Shown here one piece after another: positions 22,464 to 32,649 of a stretch of DNA of 64,000 nt. Under the pieces are notes generated by a model that saw only the letters and a list, made by a program, of their open reading frames with translations, did no database searches and was not told the DNA's origin. Numbering within the stretch: the first letter of the stretch is position 1; each line of letters starts with the position of its first letter. Position numbers and translations under genes: made by a program. This DNA comes from Apiosordaria backusii (lineage: Eukaryota > Ascomycota > Sordariomycetes > Sordariales > Lasiosphaeriaceae), in contig JAUKTV010000020.1 of assembly GCA_030549205.1 (NCBI GenBank), forward strand, positions 186,001-250,000, written 5' to 3'.

Positions 22464-24446
22464 ATGGAAGGGGCCACCACCACCTCGAAGCGGTCACGGC
22501 CACGTATTTTCCAAGCATGCACGCGGTGCCGGGCTGGAAAGATACGCTGCGACGCTCGAACGCCAACATGCACACCATGCGGCGATCGAGACCATGATTG
22601 CATCTATCCTGAGGCTCGAAGGATGCGTGGACCTGGAAAGAGGTAGGCCTATGCGCTGTGGGTGACTAACATCACACCGGACTGACTGCCACCCCTGTAT
22701 TACTAGCAAACAACGGTTCGAAGCCCTCGAGGGACGCCTGGCCGCCATGGAGTTCAGGTTACAACAACCGGAGGCAGGCACACCACACACATCTCCCGAG
22801 ACAGCACCACGGTCCGATAAAAGCACCCCGCCCCCTCCCGCAGCAACGGGTATGCTTCCCTCTTTCCACCGGATTTCGAACCGCTTCGCACGCTGGCAAC
22901 AAGAAGCACCCACCAAGCCACTGAAAAGACTCGTGCTTTCTCCCTTGACGCCAGAGATTTCCGAGCTTTGGCTAGTTGAGGAATCCCTTGAGGATTGCTG
23001 TGCAGAGCTTCCATTCTTCCAGATACCTTGGTTCCTCGACCGTCTCAAACGCCCCGATGCCATTACCTCACCAGATGCCTGGTGGCAGGGTCTCCTGCAC
23101 GCTACCATTGCCAACGGAGTACTTTTCAAAATCCACACCAGTTCCTTTCGCGAAGTAGCCCCCTATGCGTGGGCCTTCCTCAAAAAGGCTTATGCCGTCT
23201 TGCCTGAGCTCATCATCCACGGTGATAATCTTGCCGCAGCACAAGCCGTCATGTCCATGGCTCTCTTCATGCGACAGTCAGGAGATACAAGAACAACGTC
23301 ACGGCTGTTATCAATAGCGGTCAGGATGTATCAATCGGCTACGATACGGCTCGAAGCCGGAGAAAAGAACGCCCTATCTTCGACCGAGCAAGAGAATCGT
23401 AGTCGATTCTTCTGGGCCACCTTCATCCTCGACGTCGAGACATCCCTCAGCACCGGACTCCCACCTACATGTCCCGAATACGCAGCCCTCAGCGCCCCAG
23501 CTCCCCCATCTGCCTCTGACCAACACTCCATTATCTTCAACCTCGGCGCCTCCCTCTCCCAAATCCAGCACCGCATAACAACCCACCTCCTTACCAACCG
23601 TCAATCCGATCTTCATCCCCTCACAGCCGAACTCGAAACCTGGCGTCTCCGAATCCCACCCCACCTCCGTCCAGACCTACACCATCCCCCTCCCACCACC
23701 TGCGAATCCCATCCCCTCGCCACCCTCCACCTCTCCTACTTCTCAACCCTCTGCAAACTCTCCTGGACCGTAATCCAGCACCTCACCTCCCTCTCCCAAC
23801 CCTCCGACTCGCAGAAGTCACTCGCCCGCTCCTCCGCACGCAGCATCCTCTCCCTCTCTATATCCCTTCCGCTCAACACCCCCTTCACCCACCTCTACAC
23901 CATCCTTTCTCACCCCCTATCCGCTTGCATAGTCCTCCTAGCCGTAATCTGCAAGGAACCAGCCCACCCGGAGGCACCATCCGACACCTCCTTGCTCTCC
24001 CAATTTATCCAATTTCTTTCCTGTCTCATCTCAGAAGGCTGCGATCTGCACAAACTCCGAGACGGGATCTCCAGGTTCGAACAGGTAGCTAAAGACGCCG
24101 TGGAGGCAGCTTTGGGATCAAACATGCCTGTTAATCCTGCTTTGTGGCCTCTGAGTTTGGCTTCTGGGCAGACGGGGAAGGTGAGTTCTCGAACTTTAGA
24201 ACTACGTATCTAGGGGGTGTTTGTTAATAACGATAGGCAATCGCCACACTCCTTACCTGCGAGGCGTACCAGCCCATGTATCTCGCTCAGAGTTTCTTAG
24301 GGAACATGCCGAATCGTGACACGGAAAATGCAAAGAGATTTGCAGAGATACTAGGTCTACAATGGGCAGATAATAATGGGTATGGAGCGTTTGTGCCTGA
24401 GTCTTTGATGCCAGCGACTTATGGGTTCGTGTTTGGAAATGGGTAG
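22464..24446 (+). CDS. Zn2Cys6 transcription factor with fungal-specific TF domain
   Basis: Exons 22464-22642, 22707-24180 and 24237-24446 join to 620 residues. The binuclear cluster is complete: C19-x2-C22-x6-C29-x6-C36-x2-C39-x6-C46, preceded by basic residues (SKRSRPRIFQ) and followed by KQRFEALEGRLAAME, a likely dimerising coiled coil. The middle (about 150-420; PWFLDRLKRPDAITSPDAWW, then ARIRF-like helices with LSIAVRMYQ and ENRSRFFWATFILD) matches the fungal-specific transcription factor domain. An upstream in-frame ATG at 22434 would add ten residues; the later start is preferred because it precedes the basic cluster directly. Its divergent partner is the NmrA-like gene, suggesting it may regulate its neighbours, which is inference only. 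Confidence 0.9.
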
Positions 24447-25010
24447 CAGCCTTCCAGAAAAAGTCAACATAGTCTGAAAGAAGATCAAGAAGGCATCAAA
24501 ACACGTAACAGAGGTAACATTAAACAAGATGTATTACAATTAACTAGGTAGCTACACAAGTAAACGAAGGGTATTCATCAACGCATCCAGACATCAGACC
24601 TGGAATGATGATGCGGACCATCCAAGTCAAACAGAGTCTTGACATTGGAAAAGGTTTCGTTGACCCACTCCAGTTCGTGAAACGTTTTGCGCGTCTTTCC
24701 TATCATGTGTTCGTCTGTACATAGGTAATCTCTACAACTGTGTGACCGCCAATTCCTGCAAAAGACAGGGACTCTGCTCTGGTGGCGCCTTGGGGGTTGC
24801 ACCCTGAATACCTAAGTAAGGGCGCCCCCTGGTCTGTGCGCCCCTGGTTCTCTTCCCTGTCAGTGGAACCTGGAAGATTGAAAATATGTGCCCGCCCCCC
24901 CCCCACCTGCCCCTCTATTGACTCATTGCCCCTCCATCCTCCATGCGACCCGTTTGCGAATTTGCTCGCTTCATCACATCACAACAACGAGCCCTACAAA
25001 CACCAGCATC
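24447..25010. other. Spacer / AspRS promoter
   Basis: No gene supported. Includes a C-run near 24893-24904 and a CA-rich leader before the AspRS start codon. Confidence 0.5.
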
Positions 25011-26812
25011 ATGGAGGAGTCAACTGCCCCAACGTCCAAAAAGGGCGCCAAGAAGGCCGAGGCCAAGGCAAAGAAAGAGGCCTTGAAAGCCCAGCGCGCG
25101 GCAGAACTCGCTGCCGCCGCCGCCAATGTCACCCTCGAGGACGACCCCGCTGCAGAAAGCTATGGCGACAGACGATCCGCCACATCACTACTCTTCAGTC
25201 ATGCTGCCGAGGAAGTTGAGATTCGTTCCCTCAACGAATCCCACATCGGCAAGACCGTCATCGTACGTGCATGGCTCCAAAACTCCCGCGTCCAAAGCGC
25301 CAAGATGGGCTTTCTCGAGCTTCGCAAGAGCGGCAATTGGAGTATCCAGGGCATCGTCATGGCCTCCGAGGAGGAACCCATTGTCAGTCGGCGCATGGTC
25401 AAATGGGTCATGGGTATCAACCCTGAGAGCTTCGTAGCCGTCGAAGCCAAGGTGAAGCAACCTCTAGAGCCGATCAAGAGCTGCCGAGTCGAGGGACTCG
25501 AGCTTCACATCACCAAGTGCTATTTGCTTGCATCAGCGCCATCCATGCTTGGGATGACGTTGGCTGTTGCGAACCAGCCAATTGTCAATTTCAGCGACGA
25601 CAAGGCCCCGGTTGGTGATGTTCAGGCGGACAAAACTACAGTTCCTGCTGCGAGCATGCTCACTCATCTCGACAACATCGCCATGCACAAGCGCAGTCCT
25701 GTGCAACAGGCTATAGCGGTATGGTTATCCCTGACGGTGCATCATGGTCTGGATGCTCACTGACTTCCGTGAAGGATATCCGTATCGAAGTGAAGAGGCT
25801 CTTCCGCTCTTATCTTGAGGACCGCGGATTCAAGGAGTTTGAACCGCCCTGTCTCATCGGCGCAGCGTCCGAAGGCGGCGGAAATGTTTTTCGACTCCCA
25901 TATTTCGGCGAGGAGGCCTTTCTCGCCCAGTCGCCCCAGTTCTACAAGCAGTTCGAAATTGCAGGAGGCAGGGAGCGTGTCTTCAGCATCGGCCCTGTCT
26001 TCAGGGCCGAGAATTCGAACACGGCGAGGCACATGACTGAGTTCACGGGGCTCGATATCGAGATGGAAATCAAGGAGTCTTACACCGAAGTCCGCGACAT
26101 TCTCGAAGGCGTGTTGTTATATATCTTTCGTGGAATCCAAGGTCAGTTTTGTCCATCCACGGGCTCCTTCTATTCCGAGACGGCACGCTTGTCCTAACCT
26201 GATTCCTCTGATACAGAGCGGTGTGCCGACGCGATTGCGGCGGTCCAATCCGTCTACCCTTCGGAACCTTTCCTCCTCCCCGAGCCAGGCAAGGAAGTCC
26301 GTTTGACCTTCGCAGAGGCACAAAAGCTTTTACGAGAAGAAGGACCCCCAGAGTTCGCCAATGTGCGTGACGACGAGGACATGAGCACCCCACAGGAGAA
26401 GGCGCTTGGTGAGGTGGTCCGTTCTAAGTTCAAAACCGACTTTTACGTCATCGACAAGTTCCCGGAGACAGCACGACCATTCTATGCCAAGATCGACGAC
26501 ACTGCGACTCCTGTCGGTGATGGTGTCCGCGTCACGAATGCCTTCGACTTTTTCGCCCGCAATCAAGAGATACTTTCCGGTGGTCAACGGATCAACGACG
26601 CCGTCGAGCTCGAGGCACGAATCCGCGCGAAGGGCGTCGACCCGGACAGCGCTGGCATCAAAGAGTACCTGGCGGTTTTCAGGAGCGTCGGTGTCCCATC
26701 TCACGGAGGTGGTGGTATTGGACTTGATCGTGTGGTTGCTTGGTATCTTGGGCTGCCAAGCGTTCATCTTGCGGCGTATTATCCTCGCACACCCAAGAGG
26801 CTATCGCCATGA
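25011..26812 (+). CDS. Aspartyl-tRNA synthetase, cytosolic type (somewhat divergent)
   Basis: Charges tRNA-Asp with aspartate. Exons 25011-25718, 25775-26141 and 26217-26812 join to 556 residues, the usual eukaryotic size. Order: Lys/Ala-rich N-terminal helix (KKGAKKAEAKAKKEALKAQ) typical of eukaryotic AspRS; OB-fold anticodon domain (about 75-180); class II catalytic core with LIGAASEGGGNVF, motif 2 region FRAENSNTARHMTEFTGLD, EILSGGQR and motif 3 GGGIGLDRVVAWYLGL; ends in the family's PKRLSP tail. Oddities compared with what I know of the family: the DLRTP-like element before motif 1 reads AMHKRSP, and PPHAGGG reads PSHGGGG. Key residues for catalysis remain. It may be a second copy beside a more canonical AspRS; it lacks the DUF2156 domain of ergosteryl-aspartate synthases. 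Confidence 0.9.
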
Positions 26813-27278
26813 GTGGGCGCGTCCGGAGAACGTTGCGTTGGAGCAAGACTGCAGCATTACCCTAAGCTAGACGTAGACCACTCGATCATACAGAATGAAC
26901 AACTGTATCTCAGAAAGACTACTTGCCCGCGTGCCGAATGAACTCTTCCAACTAGACTAGAAGGGGAGCAACGACAAAGAAAACTGAATGCGAAGCCACT
27001 GATGATCAAGACCAGTGGAAACCATCTAGGCTCGGTAAGAAAGTCGATTAACAGGTGTGAGGCCCTCCCAGTCGGTTGGCAGGGAATGATGGTCGCGGTC
27101 AACACTTGTCTTCCTCATGGTGACCCGTCACGCTGCATGTGATGCCATAACGAATGAAAGTTAGCAAAGCGGACCACGCAGACCGTATGACAACCCTTTT
27201 TCCGCTCGCAGAATACCTACATGTAACGTTTGCTCCTCCTTACTCTTACATCCGTCTTGGTAGAATGCAGACACCATT
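26813..27278. other. Spacer after AspRS
   Basis: No gene supported; convergent 3' flanks of AspRS and the following minus-strand candidate. Confidence 0.45.
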
Positions 27279-29094
27279 TCAGTTTCTTTTGCGCTCAAAG
27301 TAGTAGCTCGTGATGGTCGTCTGCGTGACTGGGCAAGATGATGAATGAGGTCGCCAGTCCTCCTTTCTTTCCTTGATCGGCTTGCACAGTTCATCGAAGG
27401 CCAGAGCCAAAAGCCTCGTTTGTAGAGTGTCCTCCAACGCTCGGTGGTTCAGCCCGATCAATTCATGACGCGGGAAGGCCTTGAGGCCCCGCGGGGCCAC
27501 CGTGAGATTGTCCTGGAAAGGCTTCAACAGCGAGATGCAGTTTCTGTCTGTCGGTAGAATCCTCGTATGTTCCTCTGCCTCCAAGAAGTTCCTCAGGAGT
27601 TTGAGGTCGGCGTGTCCGTAGTGCCAAACGATGAATATGGTTTGTGGAGTGATGCCTGCTGCGACGAGTCTCTCCGCAATTTCATCTGGCTGTCAAAGGA
27701 GGTGTCCGCCGAGGTGCGTTGTACACGGATTTAGCCTTGTTCTCACTTGCCGTGTACAATATGCGGGTAAGAGACTCATGATTCAACCCATTCTTGTGCT
27801 TGATGCAAGTATCAATCAGACAGGTGCCGGATACCTACCTTCTCGACAATCGATTGAAAACTCCCATAGCTGTAAGGAGGCAGGCGAGAACTCGGTACCC
27901 ATTATTACCAGATCCGAACCCGGTCGTTTCCCCTGCTGTATTTCGATCGTCCGCTTGCGCACAATGTCGCGGCGTATCTCGCTGGGCAGGACCACGACTC
28001 TTGCATCATGGCCTCGAGCGTTGCTCTGCAGGAAGGGATCTGGGCTGCTTGATTGTCATATCTCTGGTTTCGGCTGGCGATTACAGCACCGAACAAGTGA
28101 TCGACGCACTTCCCTAAATGTTGAAAAGAATGCTGGTCACAACTGACCGCCTCACAGTTAGTCCTCTCCTCGTCAGTTGGTGGCACGCCGTGGCTCTTGA
28201 AGAACTGCACGCTCGAGCCGGACACTTGAATAGCAAGAAACACAGCGGTTATCCAGCCGAAGGTCTGACGGTAGCCTCTCTGACTGCGAAACGAAGCCAA
28301 ACCCTGGGATCAAGCGAGCGGTGTCCAGGTCAATGACTGCATCGTACGGGCACCTATCCCACAACATGAAACCGTGACCCCGACACGAACTTGGTCCGAT
28401 GCAAGGCCGGGCGAGGTTTGTGAACCAGAGATTGATTCCCGGCCATTTATTATCATCTATATGGGAATGAAATTCGGTTAGTCTCTAACATTTCAATGGG
28501 GGTGCGAAGACGGGGGCTGACTCCAGATAGAAGTATTCCAGGCCAACACCCTTTTGCCCACGGTTCCAAGGAGCTCCTGGTCGCCATAAGACAATTCACC
28601 GGCAAGATCTTGCTCCAGGTTGTCTGATGTGTCCTGATCTGGCCCATCTTGTCCACCAACACCAACATGACTCTCGCTAAGCATCGTCCATAGCAGATCG
28701 CAGTTGCTGTAGACACGTAATGCTTCCGCTTCTTGAGGTACGGGCAGGGCGTCCAGGTCGACATCGCCGTGCTGGACGTGCGCGTTGATGTGAGCACGGG
28801 AAAATCGACTTTGGTATCTGGTGCCTCGCATCGCGCTCCTGCAAAGCGGCACTAGGCAGAGGAAGAACCGCGTTTGGGGGTTCCTGCAAGTTTCTGCGTG
28901 CTTAAATGCCTCCAGCGCCGTCCCAAATCGCTCCACGCAATACTGTGCTGGGCATTCGAACTCTCCGAGGTCTGTGGGGTATCTGTGTCCGTGGCGCCCT
29001 GACTGGAAAATTCGAGACCGTTGTCGTACTTTGATGATGATGGGGATGGCGGATCGGGTACGAGTTTCTGCCGATGTCGATGATCAGATAAATG
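27279..29094 (-). CDS. Uncharacterised multi-exon protein with DEDDh-exonuclease-like C-terminus (boundaries approximate)
   Basis: I do not recognise the whole gene. The 3' exons are well defined: an exon ending at 27839 joins, via a GTAGGT..CAG intron (27838-27686), to 27685-27279. They encode a segment with VIMGTEFSPASLQLWEFSI (a variant of exonuclease motif I, usually D-x-E, here GTE), HYGHADLKLL (motif II position) and LNHRALEDTLQT (H-x4-D, motif III of DEDDh), a ribonuclease-H-like fold pattern. Further upstream an open frame at about 28500-29094 contains EFECPAQYCVERFGTALEAF followed by FKHAETCRN, a C/C..H/C arrangement resembling a zinc finger, and a middle block NLWFTNLARPCIGPSS. No start codon or complete exon chain could be fixed, so it may be one gene, two, or a decayed gene. 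Confidence 0.45.
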
Positions 29095-29452
29095 GAAGGA
29101 CTAAATTAAATGTATTGCAGATTTTCGCGTCTTGGGAGAGGGAAGCGTGAGACCTGCTCCGACAAAGCCTTACTCTCGATCACCCAGTCGCCTTCCCCGC
29201 GTCCAAAGGTTTGCATCCGCTTTCCTAGCATCATATCACTAACATGTCAGTTCTCCGTCATGGTTTTCAATTGGGCAACTTGTTGTATTAACTATCCCGA
29301 AGATCCTCCGAGAAAAAGTTCTGGGTGAAACCTCTTTGCCAAGCTTAAATCACTGGTCATGGCGGTAGGGATGGCAATGCACAATACTTACACCCAATCG
29401 ATACCAATGTGTTGCTTGAGGTCCCTGAATTGGGGCAGTTAGGAAAGATTGG

Positions 29453-29850
29453 TCACAAAATCTCAAGAAAATCGCAATTGCAAGAAAGCCTAAGGTATCC
29501 AGTTGCCCCTATACCCCTCATATTCCATTTATCAGCATCCAGGCATTCAAAGGCTTCATAGTCCACGAGCTCGTCGATATCCATCCTGTAGCCGCTGGTT
29601 ACCACGCTGCCATTCAAGTCAACAAGTCTCTGCACCTCAAAATTCTCCTCAATGATGTTGTCGCAGTCGATAAAGTGAAAAGCAGTGCCCTCGTCCAAAT
29701 AGAAGCGACGGAAGTTTTTGTTGCGCAACAACAGTGGTGCACGCCGAGCACGTTGGTATGAGAGGGACTCCGGACTCGGATGTCGAAAAGGGGCTTGCAG
29801 TACAACTTGTTGAGGAAGACATGATGCTGCCGTTGACGGAGAACCCAGAG
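29453..29850 (-). CDS. Possible exon of an uncharacterised gene
   Basis: A minus-strand frame open for about 130 codons ends at 29453 with a coding-like composition (LDEGTAFHFIDCDNIIEENF, then MDIDELVDYEAFECLDADKW). A stop lies just upstream of 29850 and no ATG precedes the coding-like part, so an upstream exon would be needed; frame 1 just upstream also looks partly coding (PPKLWVLRQRQHHVFLNKLY). Function unknown. It could be a fragment or pseudogene. Confidence 0.25.
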
Positions 29851-30808
29851 TTTAGGGGGATCGTCAAGACAACTGAGTTCAGGGTCGAGAAGTGATGGAT
29901 GATCACCGATGATGGAACAACCGCTGCTAATGAGAAATGAGGAACACGAGGAGCAAATACCCCCTTTTTTTTTTGGACTTGGAGTTTTGGATTCGGGATT
30001 TGGAAATGGTCGGTCGGTCTTCACCGTGGGAAAGGGGAACTGTTGGCTGGGATCTAGATTTACGGAGTTAAGGAGGCACAACTTGTGATTTCTCTGTCAG
30101 TATGTCTGAATCAAGTTTGATGATGCCCATCTGAGCAACATGACCCCCTGTCTCTGACAACAACAACATAGTACTTGCATGATCTGGGGGAAATCTCATC
30201 GAATGGTGACCTTACAGTCGAAGAAATCATACCTACCCACGTCAGTCTATTGTTAGATGCAGACCGTCAACAACCACCCCAGATCGGTCGAAACACCTGC
30301 TATCCCCCATCGGTCTATGATGCTGATGATCTCGGTTGGGCTCATCGACGTGGTCCTTTACGGATCAAAGTTTGGGTAAGAAACTGCCAGTTGAAATTGC
30401 ACACGAGAGTCGCTGCGTTTATGAGTGCATGTGGTCTGTTTACTACCAGGTAGTCCGTCCCACTTATTGCAACGTCCGACCACCTCACTGGTTGGCGACG
30501 GCATGATATTGTTGGCCGACCTGATGAACTTTGACTGGCTGAAGCAAATGCAATCCTCATCCAGAGACCACTTGGCTGTATGAACGTGGCATATGGATCG
30601 GGCAGCACAAGCGAGCGTCGGCGCGCGCTCAGCGAAAACAAGAGCGATGTTGTCATCACTGACAATATCATGAAGTGACGGGCAAGTATTTAAGTCGATG
30701 AATTCCCTCGTCTTAAGGAACAGTAGAACCACACACTCACTCCAATCTCCTCGACGACAAACCAACCTCGACGCTTTGACGACCAGCCTCCCAGGAAAAT
30801 CGACAATC
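29851..30808. other. Spacer before the TWSW-repeat gene
   Basis: No gene supported. Frames in 30342-30864 on the minus strand overlap the start of the next gene and look like shadows. Confidence 0.4.
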
Positions 30809-31891
30809 ATGGCATCCTTCTTCGACATTGCCCGGATCCTGATCGCAGTCGTGCTGATTTCCATCTGCGCGCTGCCCGATCTTCACGCGTCCGTCAGGAA
30901 GGTCAAGCGCGACATCCGCCGCAAGACTTCTGTTCTCGGAAGATCAATTCGGCGGTCGCCCGTGGCTCCGATTTCTCAGCAGTCAAAGTCCAAGCCCATC
31001 CCTCCTTCCAGGACATCAACATGGCGGTGGTCTCTGCCCGCTTTGGTTGCTTTGGGATCCGTTGTCAGCGCTTCCAGTGTCAAGATCCCCGCCTCGCTGC
31101 AGTTGAAGACCATCTCTCTCCCTGAGGTGCCGACTTGGTCTTGGTTCCCTGCCCTGTCTGTGCCAGCACTCGATGTCAAGGGTTATGTTGCCAAGTTCTC
31201 TTCTTCCCTTCAGCTGGAGAGCATCTCTGTCTTTGAGAGACCGACTTGGTCGTGGCTCCCTGCTTTGTCCGTGGGAGACGTCATGCCCGACTTCGCCGCC
31301 GTTAAGCCCATGGCTGCTCAGTATCTGAAGAGCATGTCGGAGACATTGGCTGCTGCAAGGGGAGATGCAGTGGCCTGGTGTGTCGACTCCTGGTCCAAGA
31401 TCCTGCTGCCTACATCTCTGCCTTCCTTCCAGGCGTTGCTGGCAGATCATCCGGTTTCTCTTCCTGGGTTCATCACACGATACACCACTACGTGGTCCTC
31501 ATTTACAACGGTCCTTGCGCCGCCTCATGACTGGACTCGGCCCGACGTGTTACTTGCTATGAGTGGAGGACTCGCCATTCTTGCATCCTTAACCATCATG
31601 CGCCGTTCCATCAGCATCTCCAACAAAGCACACACCCCGACCATCGCAGACACGAGCCCTTCTCTCGACTCGGCAGGGCATAACAAGAAACCCTCGTCAG
31701 CAAAGAAACGACCACGCAAAACAAAGAAAGACAAAGCCCTTGCCGAGACCCCACCACCACCAACACCACTACCAGTAGCGACGAAAGAGTTGGATCATTG
31801 CGCGCCTGTGTCTGCTACAGTGTTATCGAAACCTTCGGGAGGGAGGACGTGGCCTCGCATGTGGCGGCGCCTATTACTGGGTAGTGCATAG
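30809..31891 (+). CDS. Putative membrane protein with three TWSW repeats
   Basis: A 360-residue intronless frame of unknown function. I chose the ATG at 30809 (MASFFDIARILIAVVLISI) because it begins directly before a membrane segment (about 6-24); an upstream in-frame ATG at 30698 adds 37 unlikely residues. A basic stretch (KVKRDIRRKTSVLGRSIRR) follows. Three imperfect repeats of about 37 residues start near 69, 108 and 145, each holding T-W-[SR]-W-x-PAL and a preceding SLQL-x-[ST]-IS element. A second hydrophobic segment lies near 247-265 (LLAMSGGLAILASL), then a Lys-rich tail (KKPSSAKKRPRKTKKDK) with poly-Pro. The repeats are also similar at DNA level, pointing to tandem duplication. No family recognised. 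Confidence 0.7.
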   Translation: MASFFDIARILIAVVLISICALPDLHASVRKVKRDIRRKTSVLGRSIRRSPVAPISQQSKSKPIPPSRTSTWRWSLPALVALGSVVSASSVKIPASLQLKTISLPEVPTWSWFPALSVPALDVKGYVAKFSSSLQLESISVFERPTWSWLPALSVGDVMPDFAAVKPMAAQYLKSMSETLAAARGDAVAWCVDSWSKILLPTSLPSFQALLADHPVSLPGFITRYTTTWSSFTTVLAPPHDWTRPDVLLAMSGGLAILASLTIMRRSISISNKAHTPTIADTSPSLDSAGHNKKPSSAKKRPRKTKKDKALAETPPPPTPLPVATKELDHCAPVSATVLSKPSGGRTWPRMWRRLLLGSA

Positions 31892-31984
31892 TGTGTTGGG
31901 GGGAACAAGAGCTGGCGGGCTGGATATCGTTTCTTGAGGGTTTACGATGACAGTTTGTGTGTGGATAGGGGGATTGCTTTTGTG

Positions 31985-32260
31985 GTGACTTGGGGGTTTA
32001 GGGGTTTAGGAGTTGAGGGGTTCGGGGGATTCAGGGACTCAAGATTCAATCACTCAGCGGTTAAGGGCTCAGGGGGTGAAGGTCAGAGGTATCAGATGTT
32101 CAAGGCTGGGGCTTGAATGGGTATAAGGGCTCTAGGATTCAGGAGTTTAACGGTTCGATGGTTTAGGGTTTCTGGCGTTCGAGGGTCGAAAACACGAGTG
32201 TTAGGGCGTTCTAAGGTTCAAGGGTTCAACAGGGGGTTCAAGAATTTGGGGATGTAGGGG
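31985..32260. repeat. Degenerate GGTTYAGGG (telomere-like) minisatellite
   Basis: About 270 bases rich in variants of GGTTTAGGG, GGTTCAGGG, GGTTCAAGG and GGGCTCAGGG in one orientation, beginning GGTTTAGGGGTTTAGG. The unit resembles the fungal telomere repeat (TTAGGG) but is heavily degraded. It occupies the 3' flank of the TWSW-repeat gene. No coding frame runs through it. Confidence 0.65.
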
Positions 32261-32649
32261 CATGTAAACTCTTTGTGCTGTGATGTTGTTATGGTTCTTT
32301 CCGAGTCTGCATTTGGTTCTTGGTATTACTTGCTGCTTCCTTTCTTCTCTGTGGAAGGGGAGCGATGGGTGTGGATATGGAATTAACATTGTTTTCTGAT
32401 ACTTTATCGCATGTGTGTTTTCCTAGAATGAAGACTTGTCTTGGTGTATGTTTTGGATGTTTGTTTATGTTTCCTTTCTGCGTGTCCATTGCTCTTAGTC
32501 AGTTCGGTACAGTCCTCGCCTCCTCTCACGTCTTTTGAGACGGCATATTGCCTGTGACTCCTTGCCAATGTACTGCGGTTTTTTTTCTTCATGCTCCCTT
32601 AACACATGGTTAACGACCATAGCCTCAAGACTTCATCCATCACAACCAC
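32261..32649. other. Spacer after the minisatellite
   Basis: AT-richer sequence with T-runs and no supported gene. Possible upstream exon material for the next gene begins with an ATG at 32606 in another frame. Confidence 0.4.

Noticed and set aside
31985..32260. Telomere end of a chromosome
   Set aside because: Repeats are heavily degraded and coding genes continue on both sides, so it is not a functional telomere within this window.
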